A stretch of DNA of 64,000 nt from Vreelandella nanhaiensis. GTDB taxonomy: Bacteria; Pseudomonadota; Gammaproteobacteria; Pseudomonadales; Halomonadaceae. Positions 27,149-36,756 of the stretch are shown here, in pieces; the first letter of the stretch is position 1; the number at the start of each line of letters is the position of its first letter. The stretch covers positions 1 to 64,000 of the forward strand of contig NZ_RZHF01000029.1 of NCBI RefSeq assembly GCF_003990185.1. Direction: 5' to 3'. The position numbers and the translations under genes are program-made. The notes under the pieces were generated by a model, which saw only the letters and a list, made by a program, of their open reading frames with translations, ran no database searches and was not told the DNA's origin.

Positions 27149-29821
27149 TTAGCTGGTCAGCGGATTCGGCTTGTTAGCGTCAATGCCATATTTGTTCATG
27201 GCTTCGCCAACCTGCTTACGTTCAATCTCACCACGCTCAGCCAGCGCACGCAGAGCGGCGACGGTGACGAAGTAACGATCTACCTCGAAGAAGTAACGCA
27301 GCTTCTTACGCGTGTCCGAACGGCCATAGCCATCAGTACCCAGAACAGTATAGTCGCTTGGCACCCAGGCACGTACCTGATCCGCATAGAGCTTCATGTA
27401 GTCAGTCGAGGCAATCACCGGGCCGTCGCGACCTTCCAGACATTTCGTGACGTGCGGTTTGCTGGCCTCGGCGTCCGGGTTCAAGAAGGACTCACGCTCG
27501 AGCAGCAGCGCTTCACGGCGCAGCTCGTTAAAGCTGGTTACGCTCCAGATGTCAGCACCAATACCCCAGTCTTTTTCAAGAAGCTCAGCCGCGGCTTCTA
27601 CTTCACGCAGAATGGTGCCAGAGCCCATCAGCTGAACGCGGCCTTTATCGCCCTTCGTTTCGCGCAGCAGGTACATACCCTTGACGATATCGTCAACCGG
27701 TACATTCTCAAGCTCCGGATGCTCATAATTCTCGTTCATGACAGTCAGGTAGTAGAAGCAGTTCTCTTTATCAGCGAACATGCGCTTCAAACCATCCTGA
27801 ACGATGACGGCGACTTCGTGACCGTAGGTGGGGTCATAGCTACGGCAGTTGGGAATGGTGGACGCTTGGATTAGGCTGTGGCCATCTTGGTGCTGCAAGC
27901 CTTCACCATTAAGCGTGGTACGCCCAGCGGTACCGCCCACCATGAAGCCACGCGCCTGCAGGTCACCTGCGGCCCAGGCCAGATCACCGATACGCTGGAA
28001 GCCGAACATCGAGTAGTAGATATAAAACGGCAGCAGCGTAAGGTGGTTATTGCTGTAGGACGTTGCCGCCGCAATCCACGCTGACATCGCGCCCGCTTCA
28101 GTAATACCTTCTTCAAGGACCTGGCCTTTCTGGTCCTCGCGGTAGTACATGATCTGGCCTTTATCCATCGGCTCATACTTCTGGCCTTCGGCGGTATAAA
28201 TGCCCAGCTGACGGAACATACCCTCCATACCGAAAGTACGTGCTTCATCAGGAATAATCGGCACGACCTGCTTGCCAAGCTTTTTATCTTTTACCAAGCC
28301 ATTGAGTATCCGCACAAACGACATGGTAGTGGATATTTCACGGCCTTTAGAGCCCGCCATTTGCGTGGCAAAGGTCTTATCTTCAAGCGAGGGAATTTCC
28401 AGCGCTTCGAAATCACTTTTACGGCTGGGCAGGTAGCCGTTCAGGCGCTCGCGCTGAAGATGCATGTACTTGAGCTCGGGAGAATCGTCTTCCGGCTTGT
28501 AGTAAGGCACTTCCTTGAGCTGCTCATCAGTAAGCGGAATACCGAAGCGGTCGCGGAATTTCTTCAGCGCTTCGTACTCCATGCTTTTCACCTGGTGCGC
28601 TTCGTTGGCTGCTTCGCCATCGCCGCTGCCCATACCGTAACCTTTCACGGTATGCGCCAGGATAACCGTCGGCTTACCGTTAGAGGAATTGACGGCTTCA
28701 TGATAGGCAGCGTAAACCTTGAACGGGTCGTGGCCACCGCGGTTGAGCTTCCAGATATCCTCATCGGAAAGGTCTTTAACCATTTCTTCGGTTTCAGGAT
28801 ACTTACCAAAAAAGTGCTCACGGGTATAAGAGCCACCGTTAGCCTTGTAGTTCTGGTACTCACCGTCGACCGCTTCGTCCATGCGTTTTTGCAGGAAGCC
28901 TTTCTTATCCTTCTCGAATAGCGGATCCCAGTGACGGCCCCAGACAACCTTGATGACGTTCCAGCCAGCACCACGGAAAACGCCTTCGAACTCATCCATG
29001 ACGCGCGAGTTACCGCGTACCGGACCGTCCAGACGCTGCAAGTTGCAGTTGATGACGAAGATCAGGTTATCCAGGTTCTCACGGCCTGCCAGGGAGATGG
29101 CGCCTAGGGACTCCGGCTCATCACACTCACCATCGCCCATGAAGCACCAGATCTTACGATCATACATGTCCTTCATTTCGCGATGATGCAGATACTTCAT
29201 CACGTGGGCCTGATAGATCGCCTGGATTGGGCCAAGGCCCATGGAAACGGTCGGGAACTGCCAGTAATCCGGCATCAGCCAAGGGTGCGGGTAAGATGAC
29301 AAACCGTCGCCATCCACTTCTTGACGGAACTTGTCCATCTGTTCTTCAGACAAACGGCCTTCCAGGAAGGAACGCGCATAAATACCCGGCGCCACGTGCC
29401 CCTGGATGTAGATCAAATCTCCGGCGAAGTCACCTTTAGGCGCGCGGAAGAAGTGGTTAAAGCCCACATCGTACAGGGTTGCCGATGACATGAAACTGGC
29501 AATGTGGCCGCCAAGCCCGGGGTTGGCCCGGTTATTACGAATAACCTGGGCAATCGCGTTGTAGCGAATCAAAGAGCGGATACGACGCTCCATGAACAGA
29601 TCGCCAGGCATCGGGGCTTCACGATGAAGTGGAATCGTGTTGCGATGCGGGGTTGTCACCGAGAAGGGTACCTTCATACCGTCACGGCGTAAGCGATCCG
29701 CCAGGCGGGTCATCAGGTAACGGGCGCGATCTTCGCCCTCACGATCCAGTACCGATTCCAGGGATTCCAGCCACTCCGTGGTTTCGATCGGATCGAGATC
29801 TTCTCTTGTCTCCAGACTCAT
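27149..29821 (-). CDS. aceE: pyruvate dehydrogenase E1, homodimeric type
   Basis: This is the 890-residue homodimeric E1 of pyruvate dehydrogenase, the same size as in E. coli (887). It uses thiamine diphosphate to decarboxylate pyruvate and acetylates the lipoyl groups of E2. The ThDP-binding GDGECDEPES motif lies near residue 230, followed by the Asn-containing INCNLQRLDGPVRGN. The start at 29821 has GGAGAG 6 nt upstream; the open frame to 29917 is not supported. It is the first gene of aceE-aceF. No pdhR is adjacent. Confidence 0.97.
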   Translation of the reverse strand: MSLETREDLDPIETTEWLESLESVLDREGEDRARYLMTRLADRLRRDGMKVPFSVTTPHRNTIPLHREAPMPGDLFMERRIRSLIRYNAIAQVIRNNRANPGLGGHIASFMSSATLYDVGFNHFFRAPKGDFAGDLIYIQGHVAPGIYARSFLEGRLSEEQMDKFRQEVDGDGLSSYPHPWLMPDYWQFPTVSMGLGPIQAIYQAHVMKYLHHREMKDMYDRKIWCFMGDGECDEPESLGAISLAGRENLDNLIFVINCNLQRLDGPVRGNSRVMDEFEGVFRGAGWNVIKVVWGRHWDPLFEKDKKGFLQKRMDEAVDGEYQNYKANGGSYTREHFFGKYPETEEMVKDLSDEDIWKLNRGGHDPFKVYAAYHEAVNSSNGKPTVILAHTVKGYGMGSGDGEAANEAHQVKSMEYEALKKFRDRFGIPLTDEQLKEVPYYKPEDDSPELKYMHLQRERLNGYLPSRKSDFEALEIPSLEDKTFATQMAGSKGREISTTMSFVRILNGLVKDKKLGKQVVPIIPDEARTFGMEGMFRQLGIYTAEGQKYEPMDKGQIMYYREDQKGQVLEEGITEAGAMSAWIAAATSYSNNHLTLLPFYIYYSMFGFQRIGDLAWAAGDLQARGFMVGGTAGRTTLNGEGLQHQDGHSLIQASTIPNCRSYDPTYGHEVAVIVQDGLKRMFADKENCFYYLTVMNENYEHPELENVPVDDIVKGMYLLRETKGDKGRVQLMGSGTILREVEAAAELLEKDWGIGADIWSVTSFNELRREALLLERESFLNPDAEASKPHVTKCLEGRDGPVIASTDYMKLYADQVRAWVPSDYTVLGTDGYGRSDTRKKLRYFFEVDRYFVTVAALRALAERGEIERKQVGEAMNKYGIDANKPNPLTS

Positions 29822-30205
29822 AGAGGTCTCTCCGAATGACGATAAATGACATGAGCCCCGCCAACCCAGTTGGGCTTGGGGCGGCTGCGATGATTGGTGG
29901 CCACCGCAGAAATGCATTTGCGCGGTAACGCTAATGGTATTTTTATCCCTACATTCAATGAGCTACAGCAACCTGAATGTAGTAAAGCTACACAAATGTC
30001 GTAAAAGTTAGCCTTTTGTATATAGGAAGATACCGCAAAGTCGTCACGCTGCCAATTCCAGAGCTACGGAAAAGACTATCGAAAACAAACTATTGCACCG
30101 CAACATTAGCGATTTATGGGTGTCTTCCTTATTCTCTGAAAAAACGATCACTGTAAATAAACTACCGTTTTATTTACTTATTGATTAATCACTTAACACA
30201 CAGCT
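29822..30205. other. 384-bp region upstream of aceE with an inverted repeat
   Basis: No gene is visible between the aceE start and the ampD stop. It should contain the aceEF promoter. The notable element is the inverted repeat at 29949-29982. The distal part (30060-30190) is AT-rich. Confidence 0.5.
29949..29982. promoter_or_regulatory. 9-bp inverted repeat in the aceE upstream region
   Basis: CTACATTCA (29949-29957) and TGAATGTAG (29974-29982) are perfect inverted copies with 16 nt between, 128-161 bp upstream of the aceE ATG. It does not match the PdhR consensus. It may be the operator of another regulator or a leader hairpin. Confidence 0.45.
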
Positions 30206-30793
30206 TTAAAGCGCATCAAGGTCACTTGCGCTCAATAATTGATGAAAATAAGCCCAATCAAACGCTGGCCCAGGGTCCGTTTTACGCAGCGGCGCGACAT
30301 GGGCATGGCTGGTAATTCGTGAAACGTTAAGCGCTGAATAGCGGTTTTTTAGCCATATCACGACCTCCACCAGCATATGATACTGAGCCCTGGTAAACGG
30401 CGTAGTGTCGTCACCTTCAAGCTCAACGCCTAGCGAAAAATCGTTGAGCGCCTGACGCCACTCCATTCGCTGCTTATCCCACCACCTTGAGCGTCCCGCG
30501 TGCCAGGCGCGCTGATCTGTATCAACAAATTGCACGCATTCACCATCGCGCCGAATCAAAAAGTGTGCAGAAACGCGAAGGTGCGCAATAGTGGCAAAAT
30601 AAGGGTGCTCATCCGCGACGAGCTGATTGGTAAATAACGCTTCAATAGCCGGGCCGCTAAACTGGCCCGGCGGTAGGCTGATTGCGTGCAGCACCAGCAA
30701 GGACACTTCGTCCGCAGGCCGCGGGTCACAGTTAGGTGATGCCACCTTTCGCGCCTGCTTATACCATCCGTCTGGCTTCCCGTTATCAATCAC
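30206..30793 (-). CDS. ampD: 1,6-anhydro-N-acetylmuramyl-L-alanine amidase AmpD
   Basis: AmpD removes the peptide from anhydro-muropeptides in the cytoplasm during cell-wall recycling, which also sets AmpR/AmpC induction. The 195-residue protein shows the zinc ligands: His in LLVLHAISLPPG, and His and Asp in HAHVAPLRKTDPG. The start is a GTG at 30793 with GGAG 9 nt upstream, which gives the normal family N-terminus; the frame is open to 30856 without support. It is divergent from nadC. Confidence 0.93.
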   Translation of the reverse strand: MIDNGKPDGWYKQARKVASPNCDPRPADEVSLLVLHAISLPPGQFSGPAIEALFTNQLVADEHPYFATIAHLRVSAHFLIRRDGECVQFVDTDQRAWHAGRSRWWDKQRMEWRQALNDFSLGVELEGDDTTPFTRAQYHMLVEVVIWLKNRYSALNVSRITSHAHVAPLRKTDPGPAFDWAYFHQLLSASDLDAL

Positions 30794-30841
30794 GCGCGAG
30801 GTCTCCTTTCGGTTGGCACGTACTTTCACTCTCTCTTTTAC

Positions 30842-30847
30842 TATAAT
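30842..30847 (+). promoter_or_regulatory. perfect -10 hexamer TATAAT upstream of nadC
   Basis: TATAAT lies 38 bp before the nadC ATG in the ampD/nadC divergent gap. No good -35 is found at the usual 16-18 nt (TTGGCA lies 23 nt upstream), so this is a partial promoter call. Confidence 0.35.
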
Positions 30848-30885
30848 GCCGGTCACACTTGACGATGCCCAGAGAACTCACTGCT

Positions 30886-31740
30886 ATGAATGATCAGAAT
30901 GCGCTTGCTGAAGAGATCCGCCTCTGCGCTGCTCGCCTGCTGGCTGAAGACGTAGGCAGTGGCGATATTACCGCTCAGCTAATCCCCGAAAACCAGTGGG
31001 CAACGGCCAAGATTATTACCCGCGAAGCCTCTGTGCTCTGCGGCGCAGCCTGGGCTGAGGAAATTTTTCGTCAACTAAACGAGCGCGTCACGCTCCGTTG
31101 GCAGGCAGCTGACGGTGATCGGCTGGATGCTGGACAGTGTTTTCTTGAAATTGAAGGCCCTGCACGCAGCCTGCTGACCGGTGAGCGCGCTGCGCTGAAC
31201 ATGTTGCAAACGCTATCGGCGACCGCCACCACAACGCGTGCTTATGTGGACTTGATTGCAGGCACCGGAGCACGTTTACTGGATACCCGGAAAACGCTGC
31301 CCGGCATGCGTCTGGCGCAAAAATATGCAGTTACCTGCGGTGGTGGCCATAATCATCGTATCGGTCTGTGGGACGCGTTCTTAATCAAGGAAAACCATAT
31401 TGCAGCCTGTGGCGGCATTCAGGCGGCCATCACCCAAGCGCGGGCGCTTGCACCTGCTTTACCGGTTGAGGTTGAAGTTGAAACCTTTGAAGAGCTGGAT
31501 CAGGCGCTTGCCGCCGGCGCCGACATCATCATGCTGGACAACTTTGCCTTGGAAGACCTGCACGTCGCCGTTGAGCTAAACGGCGGCCGAGCTACGCTTG
31601 AAGCATCGGGTAACGTGGACGCCACTACGCTAAAAGCCATTGCCGATACCGGGGTTGACTGTATTTCCAGCGGCGCACTCACCAAAGATATTAAATCAAT
31701 TGATCTTTCCATGCGCATTACCCAGACGTTCAACGTTTAA
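30886..31740 (+). CDS. nadC: nicotinate-nucleotide pyrophosphorylase (quinolinate phosphoribosyltransferase)
   Basis: NadC joins quinolinate to PRPP with loss of CO2, giving nicotinate mononucleotide in NAD synthesis. The 284-residue protein has the active-site [10 protein letters not shown] and the [10 protein letters not shown] and IKENH segments of the family. I chose the ATG at 30886, since the upstream in-frame ATGs fall in the promoter region. nadA is 8 kb away and nadB is not in the window. Confidence 0.95.
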   Translation: MNDQNALAEEIRLCAARLLAEDVGSGDITAQLIPENQWATAKIITREASVLCGAAWAEEIFRQLNERVTLRWQAADGDRLDAGQCFLEIEGPARSLLTGERAALNMLQTLSATATTTRAYVDLIAGTGARLLDTRKTLPGMRLAQKYAVTCGGGHNHRIGLWDAFLIKENHIAACGGIQAAITQARALAPALPVEVEVETFEELDQALAAGADIIMLDNFALEDLHVAVELNGGRATLEASGNVDATTLKAIADTGVDCISSGALTKDIKSIDLSMRITQTFNV

Positions 31741-31753
31741 CATTCAACCCAGG

Positions 31754-32284
31754 CTAGGTTTCAATGGCGCTTAGCCGCTTTTCCAGCCGGTAGCGCTTCA
31801 ACGACTCACCGCTGCGCTCGACCCACTGCTCGCCCAGATTCTTCCATCCGCGGCGCAGCAGTCGGTCGAACAGCACCAGACTTGCTTCAATCTCTACCCG
31901 ACCGACGCCTTGCTCCAGCAGTATTCGCTCGGCATGAATCAATAGCGTAGTGCCTATTCCGCGACCAGTGAGCGACGGCCAGACATACAGCGTTTCGATA
32001 CGTCCTTTAGAAATATCCAGCTCAAGGAAGCCAACGCAACGTCCATCGCATACGGCTACTAGCGTTGTGTAAATTGCTTGTCGTGCTGCCCAGGCGCTGG
32101 CCTCACGGGGCAGCGCATTAGCCCAGGCACGCCGCTGGCTCAACTCATAGTGGCTAGCCGCGCCCTGCATGACCGCATGATAAAACACTTCGGCCTGGTC
32201 TGAGGCGTCGCGCGTTAGCGCCGCACGGTAAGTCACGCGGGCGGTAGGCGCTTTAGGCGCAGAAAGCTGCTCGGTGGTTGGCAT
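31754..32284 (-). CDS. GNAT-family N-acetyltransferase
   Basis: This is a 176-residue cytosolic GNAT protein with the acetyl-CoA-binding motif A near residue 110 (WPSLTGRGIGTTLL) after the beta-strand IETLYV. The substrate cannot be read from the sequence. The gene is convergent with nadC (14-bp gap) and divergent from trmO, sharing with it a region that contains a tandem repeat. Confidence 0.85.
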   Translation of the reverse strand: MPTTEQLSAPKAPTARVTYRAALTRDASDQAEVFYHAVMQGAASHYELSQRRAWANALPREASAWAARQAIYTTLVAVCDGRCVGFLELDISKGRIETLYVWPSLTGRGIGTTLLIHAERILLEQGVGRVEIEASLVLFDRLLRRGWKNLGEQWVERSGESLKRYRLEKRLSAIET

Positions 32285-32345
32285 GCATCACCTCTACGCT
32301 AATATCGAAAGGAAGGTTATGTGTGTTGCTTGGCGCATGGCGCCA

Positions 32346-32423
32346 GGCTGCTTTGCACTTAGCCTGTCTATACTTAACCTGTCTATACCTAGTCTGCTTT
32401 ATACTTAGGTTGCTTTATACTAA
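32346..32423. repeat. five imperfect 15-16-bp tandem units upstream of trmO
   Basis: Units start at 32346, 32362, 32377, 32392 and 32408. They follow the pattern (G)nCTG(C/T)(C/T)T(A/T)TACTTA, and the last four each contain TATACT or TATACC. The array ends 27 bp before the trmO ATG, in the divergent GNAT/trmO gap. The TATACT hexamers resemble -10 elements, so copy number could alter promoter strength. Confidence 0.7.
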
Positions 32424-32449
32424 GGGCACCTATCTCAGCATAAGGCAAT

Positions 32450-33211
32450 ATGATGCGCAACGCCCCCCAATGTGCGCCCTTTACATTAACGACCATTGGT
32501 TATGTTGAGAGCGACTACCCAGACAAGTTCGGCATTCCCCGTCAACCGGGGTTAGCGCCAGCAGCTGATGCCGTTCTTGCACTGGTACCTCCCTACAACG
32601 ATCCGCTAACCGTGCGCGGCCTGGAAGATTTTAGCCACCTTTGGGTGTCGTTTATCTTCCACCAGAGCCCCGAGCGCTGGACACCTCTGGTACGCCCTCC
32701 CCGGCTTGGCGGCAATCGCAAAGTAGGTGTATTTGCCAGCCGCAGCACGCACCGCCCTAATCGGCTGGGGCTGTCGCTGGTGAAGCTTGCCGGTATTGAA
32801 ACCCGGCACGGCGTGCGCTTGAAACTTGAAGGCTGCGATTTGGTAAGCGGCACGCCGGTGGTGGACATTAAACCCTACCTGCCCTGGGCAGAGGCGCATC
32901 CCGAGGCCCGTGCTGGCTTTGCCCCCCAAGTTCCTGACTTGCTGCCTATAAGCTTTAGCCAAAGCGCGCTGGACACGCTGGCCGCACGCGCCGACAGCGC
33001 CACGCTGCATGCGCTCATTACGCAGGTGCTCGGCCAGGACCCTCGCCCCGCCTATAAGCGCGGTGAAGAGAGTGAGCGTGTCTATGGCGTACGCCTACGC
33101 GATGTGGATGTGAAATTTTGCGCCTTACAAAACGACGAAGCCACCACGTTGAACGTGGTGGCTATCGACGTGGCCACGGAGGAATGCGCGCAGCTTAGGC
33201 CGGGAAAGTGA
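32450..33211 (+). CDS. trmO: tRNA (N6-threonylcarbamoyladenosine37-N6)-methyltransferase TrmO
   Basis: TrmO (TsaA/YaeB) methylates t6A37 to m6t6A37 in tRNA-Thr using SAM. The 253-residue protein has [15 protein letters not shown], the diagnostic motif of the family, near residue 95, and the C-terminal subdomain with DPRPAY. Length is close to the E. coli protein (235). Two ATG codons are adjacent at 32450 and 32453. The last 17 bp overlap the convergent purC. Confidence 0.93.
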   Translation: MMRNAPQCAPFTLTTIGYVESDYPDKFGIPRQPGLAPAADAVLALVPPYNDPLTVRGLEDFSHLWVSFIFHQSPERWTPLVRPPRLGGNRKVGVFASRSTHRPNRLGLSLVKLAGIETRHGVRLKLEGCDLVSGTPVVDIKPYLPWAEAHPEARAGFAPQVPDLLPISFSQSALDTLAARADSATLHALITQVLGQDPRPAYKRGEESERVYGVRLRDVDVKFCALQNDEATTLNVVAIDVATEECAQLRPGK

Positions 33212-33911
33212 TACCCAAACGGCGGCCAACTTCTTCATAGGCTTCGATCACGCCGCCCAGTCCTTGGCGGAAGCGGTCTTTATCCAGCTTCTCGCGAGTA
33301 TTGGCATCCCACAGGCGGCAGCCATCCGGCGAAAACTCATCGCCCAGCACCACTTCGCCCTTGAACACGCCAAACTCAAGCTTGTAATCCACCAACAGCA
33401 TATCGCCTTCGGCAAACAGCTGTTTTAGCACATGGTTGACCTTGAAGGTGAGTACCTTCATTTTGGCCAACTGCTCAGGTGTTGCCCAGCCAAAGGTTTC
33501 CGCCAGCGATTCGTTGATCATCGGATCGCCCTTTTCGTCGTTCTTCAAGAACAGCTCAAAGGTCGGCGGCGTCAGTGCAATGCCTTCTTCAACGCCCAGA
33601 CGCTTCACCAGACCACCAGCCGCAATATTGCGTACCACGCACTCCACCGGGATCATCTGCATTTTTTTCACGAGGCTTTCGGTAGGCGAAAGCTGCTTTT
33701 CAAAATGCGTAGGGATTCCCGCTTCTTGCAAGCGCTCCATAATGAACGCGTTGAAGATGTTATTCACCATCCCTTTACGGGCAAGGGCTTCTTTCTTCTT
33801 GCCATCAAACGCGCTGGTGTCATCACGAAAATGCAGTACCAAAAGGTCCGGATCATCGGTGGTATATACAGATTTTGCCTTGCCGGCATAGAGTTCTTGG
33901 CGCTTTTCCAT
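33195..33911 (-). CDS. purC: SAICAR synthetase (phosphoribosylaminoimidazole-succinocarboxamide synthase)
   Basis: PurC condenses CAIR with aspartate in de novo purine synthesis. The 238-residue protein matches E. coli in length and has AGKAKSVY at the N-terminus, [10 protein letters not shown] in the ATP site and DYKLEFG in the second half. The start at 33911 has GGAG 5 nt upstream; the frame is open to 33932. It is the last gene of the dapA-bamC-purC run on the minus strand, an order common in gammaproteobacteria. Confidence 0.97.
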   Translation of the reverse strand: MEKRQELYAGKAKSVYTTDDPDLLVLHFRDDTSAFDGKKKEALARKGMVNNIFNAFIMERLQEAGIPTHFEKQLSPTESLVKKMQMIPVECVVRNIAAGGLVKRLGVEEGIALTPPTFELFLKNDEKGDPMINESLAETFGWATPEQLAKMKVLTFKVNHVLKQLFAEGDMLLVDYKLEFGVFKGEVVLGDEFSPDGCRLWDANTREKLDKDRFRQGLGGVIEAYEEVGRRLGITFPA

Positions 33912-33940
33912 GAGAGCTCCGAAGGGGATCAAGTAACAGG

Positions 33941-34909
33941 TTAACGTAAATAGCCAGCCACACGTTCGATCAGCTCACGCTGATCATCGGGGGTAAACTT
34001 GCGCTCGCTGGCATTGACCGCACGCAGAATGGTCTGGTTACCATCAGGCTGCAGAACAAGGCGTATTTCTTGAGACATCTGACGTACGTCCGCACTGAAG
34101 ATAATCTGTAGCGGATTGCGGTCACGCTCGGTGGCCGTCATGTAATCAACCAGAAACTCATGGTTCTCAGGGTTACTGGCCAGCAGGTTACGCTCGCCTT
34201 CCCGGGTAAAGTCCAGGGCCAGGTAGTGGCTCAGCTCGGCCCATACGCGGTCGACTGGCTGGGGGATAACAGCTTCCCACTCATCACCTTGCTGACGGAT
34301 CTGCAGCGTTTGCTGCGTGTTAAGGCGCTGCGCGTTCCAGGAAGAAGTCACGCTCTGCGATGCGCTGCGAGCGCCCAAATACTCTTCAAGGGCGTCCAGG
34401 CAGTTCGTCACCGTCTGACCACCGCGCTCACAACGCACTTCACTGCTACCCGCCCGCATGGCGCTTTGCAGACGCAGATCAGCTTGAGAGGTGGCAATCA
34501 ACCCTTGCGAGACATCGCTTTGCTGTATGCCGAGCTGGCGGCTACGGGCAAAGGCTTCCAATTGCGGCCAGACAGCGCCTGTATCGGCAGCGACAACTAG
34601 CCAGCTTTGGTTGCCTACCTGGCGGCGTTCAACGTATTCTGATTCCAAACCACTGCCAATCGCCAGTGACTGAGGCGGGCGTACTTCTGCCGCCTCCTTG
34701 ATCCGCGCGCCCTGAACGGCCGCTTGAGGAACGGGCAAGGCATCCTGGTAGCGCTGAACATTGCGGGTCTCGGGTAGTACCAGAGGCGGCGCCGGAGCGG
34801 CTTCCGTGTAATCCAGGTTGCGGTCGTGATAATAACCATCGCGCGCGCACCCGGCCAGGGTGACAGCCGTTACGAGTGCCAGCGGTATCCATTTAAGCGC
34901 AGAGTTCAT
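33941..34909 (-). CDS. bamC: outer-membrane assembly lipoprotein BamC
   Basis: BamC is a lipoprotein of the BAM complex that inserts beta-barrel proteins into the outer membrane. The 322-residue precursor has a signal peptide with lipobox LAGC at about residues 18-21, an unstructured Pro/Ala-rich N-terminal stretch (about 35-75) that contacts BamD in E. coli, and two helix-grip domains. The start is the ATG at 34909 with AGGTGG just upstream. The position between dapA and purC is the conserved one. Confidence 0.93.
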   Translation of the reverse strand: MNSALKWIPLALVTAVTLAGCARDGYYHDRNLDYTEAAPAPPLVLPETRNVQRYQDALPVPQAAVQGARIKEAAEVRPPQSLAIGSGLESEYVERRQVGNQSWLVVAADTGAVWPQLEAFARSRQLGIQQSDVSQGLIATSQADLRLQSAMRAGSSEVRCERGGQTVTNCLDALEEYLGARSASQSVTSSWNAQRLNTQQTLQIRQQGDEWEAVIPQPVDRVWAELSHYLALDFTREGERNLLASNPENHEFLVDYMTATERDRNPLQIIFSADVRQMSQEIRLVLQPDGNQTILRAVNASERKFTPDDQRELIERVAGYLR

Positions 34910-34936
34910 CAAGCCACCTTAACAGTCAACAAATCA

Positions 34937-34971
34937 GCTGCCCGGCAACGCCTTAGGGTGCGTCGGGCAGC
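34937..34971 (-). terminator. hairpin between dapA and bamC
   Basis: GCTGCCCG (34937-34944) pairs with CGGGCAGC (34964-34971), with a further ACGC/GCGT pairing inside. It lies 33 bp after the dapA stop, 27 bp before the bamC start, with no T-run, so it could lower read-through into bamC or stabilise the dapA mRNA. Confidence 0.5.
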
Positions 34972-35003
34972 ACAAGGTATCGCGCCGGAGTAATGGAAGA
35001 GCG

Positions 35004-35888
35004 TTACTCCTCGATCACACCCGCCATTTGCATCGCTTCACTCACAGTGGCATGGTATTTTTCAGACAGCCACGTCAACGGCAAACGAATCCCCGCATCC
35101 ATATAGCCCATGCGGTTAAGCGCCCATTTTACCGGAATGGGGTTCGACTCAACGCCTAGATTGGTATGTAGCGGCATTAAGCGGGTGTTGATTTGATGCG
35201 CTTTATCAGCATCGCCAGCAACAGCGGCCGCACACAGTTCATGCATCGCCTTCGGGGCAACGTTTGCAGTGACGGAAATATCGCCATGCCCACCCATTAG
35301 CATAAAATCGCAGGCGGTTGCATCATCACCGGAGTAGAGCATGAAATCGCTGCCTTTCAAGCGAGCAATTAGATCTTCTGCGCGCTCAAGGTTCCCGGTA
35401 GCATCTTTCAAGCCAATAATGTTGTCCACACCGGCCAGACGTACCACGGTTTCATTGTACAGATCAGAACAGGTACGGCCCGGTACGTTATACATGATGA
35501 CCGGCAACTTGCTGCCTTCTGCCACGGCCTTGAAGTGCCGGTACAAGCCTTCCTGCGTCGGCTTGTTGTAATACGGGCACACTGACAAGCAGTAATCAGC
35601 ACCTACTTCGCTGGCATAACGGGCAAGCTCCACAGCTTCTGAGGTGGCATTGGCACCTGTTCCGGCAATCACCGGTATTCGCCCGTTAACTTCCTCGACC
35701 ACGCTTCTGATCACGTCAAAGTGCTCGGCAAATGACATGGTCGTTGGCTCGCCCGTGGTACCTGCGGCCACGATACCGTCAGTCCCGTTATCAAGGTGGA
35801 AATTTACCAGACGACGAAGCGCCTCCCAGTCGATCTCGCCATTGACTTTCATCGGCGTCGCCAGGGCGACGATGCTGCCTGTGATCAT
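35004..35888 (-). CDS. dapA: 4-hydroxy-tetrahydrodipicolinate synthase
   Basis: DapA condenses pyruvate with aspartate semialdehyde, the first committed step to lysine and diaminopimelate. The 294-residue protein has AGTTGEPTT, the catalytic Tyr in [11 protein letters not shown] and the Schiff-base Lys in [12 protein letters not shown]. The start is the ATG at 35888 with GAGG 9 nt upstream; a GTG 15 bp earlier overlaps that ribosome site and is rejected. First gene of dapA-bamC-purC. Confidence 0.97.
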   Translation of the reverse strand: MITGSIVALATPMKVNGEIDWEALRRLVNFHLDNGTDGIVAAGTTGEPTTMSFAEHFDVIRSVVEEVNGRIPVIAGTGANATSEAVELARYASEVGADYCLSVCPYYNKPTQEGLYRHFKAVAEGSKLPVIMYNVPGRTCSDLYNETVVRLAGVDNIIGLKDATGNLERAEDLIARLKGSDFMLYSGDDATACDFMLMGGHGDISVTANVAPKAMHELCAAAVAGDADKAHQINTRLMPLHTNLGVESNPIPVKWALNRMGYMDAGIRLPLTWLSEKYHATVSEAMQMAGVIEE

Positions 35889-36140
35889 CCGTTTATTCCT
35901 CACCTGAAAAATTATGAAATCAAGCCCAACACGGGTAGTGAGACAAGGAGTCGAACTACTGACTAGAGCAGCAGTGTTATCGCCCTTTTGGGCTTACAGA
36001 GGGTAAATGGTACTCAGGCGATTCAAGCCTGTACAGCGCAAACCGCTGTGAGTTTGTGACGCATGCCTTTTGCACCTTTGACATACAGCCTCAGGTTGCG
36101 TGTAATCACCCCAATATATTGCCAACGATAAGGAGTTTCC

Positions 36141-36617
36141 ATGAGCCTTGAAATAGGCCAACCTGTGGCTGATTTTTCTGCTAGCGCTACAGGTAATACC
36201 ACCGTAACGTTATCGGAGCTACGCGGTAAACAGGTCGTTATCTACTTTTACCCTAAAGCCAGCACGCCGGGATGCACCACCGAAGGCGGCGACTTTCGTG
36301 ACCGCAAATCCGCGTTTGACGCAGCCAATACCGTTATACTGGGTGTCTCCCGGGACGGTCTGCGTGCTCAGGAGAACTTCAAGGCCAAGCAGGGTTTCAA
36401 CTTTGCGCTGATTTCAGACAAGGATGAAACGGTTTGTGCACACTTCGATGTGATCAAACTCAAAAAAATGTACGGTAAAGAGCATCTGGGGATTGAGCGC
36501 AGCACCTTCTTGATTGATGCAGACGGCAAACTGGCTAACGAATGGCGTGGCGTTAAAGTACCTGGCCATGTTGATGAAGTGCTGGCAGCGGCGCAAGCGC
36601 TCAACGCCAACCGCTAA
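36141..36617 (+). CDS. bcp: peroxiredoxin of the Bcp/PrxQ type lacking the usual resolving Cys
   Basis: This is a 158-residue thioredoxin-fold peroxidase that reduces peroxides. The peroxidatic Cys lies in TPGCTTEG near residue 46. In most Bcp proteins the resolving Cys comes five residues later; here that place is Gly (GCTTEGGDF). Another Cys occurs near residue 95 (VCAHFDV), in a position also Cys in E. coli Bcp. The enzyme is therefore either 1-Cys or uses the distant Cys. AAGGAG precedes the ATG. It is divergent from dapA. Confidence 0.92.
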   Translation: MSLEIGQPVADFSASATGNTTVTLSELRGKQVVIYFYPKASTPGCTTEGGDFRDRKSAFDAANTVILGVSRDGLRAQENFKAKQGFNFALISDKDETVCAHFDVIKLKKMYGKEHLGIERSTFLIDADGKLANEWRGVKVPGHVDEVLAAAQALNANR

Positions 36618-36624
36618 TCAATAA

Positions 36625-36653
36625 CGCCCGCCCGGTTTCTAGCCGAGCGGGCG
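36625..36653. terminator. hairpin downstream of bcp
   Basis: CGCCCGCCCGG (36625-36635) pairs with CCGAGCGGGCG (36643-36653) with one mismatch and a 7-nt loop, 7 bp after the bcp stop. No T-run follows. It lies between the convergent bcp and perM genes. Confidence 0.6.
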
Positions 36654-36756
36654 CAACGTCTGGTCACTAAGCCTACCTATTTATCTGTACTTACCTATCT
36701 ATTCTCCCCAAAGAACGCAACAGCTCACCGCGCTACCCAGCCGCTTGTACGCGGTC

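Noticed and set aside
32278..32508. 76-residue frame running through the tandem repeat, with a hydrophobic stretch built of repeated L-x-C-L-Y units
   Set aside because: The helix-like stretch is a by-product of 15-bp units, there is no good ribosome site, and the frame runs into trmO out of phase.
35935..36010. Minus-strand segment with TTCGACT resembling a tRNA T-loop
   Set aside because: The T-stem does not pair and no acceptor or anticodon arm can be formed; taken as chance similarity or a decayed remnant.
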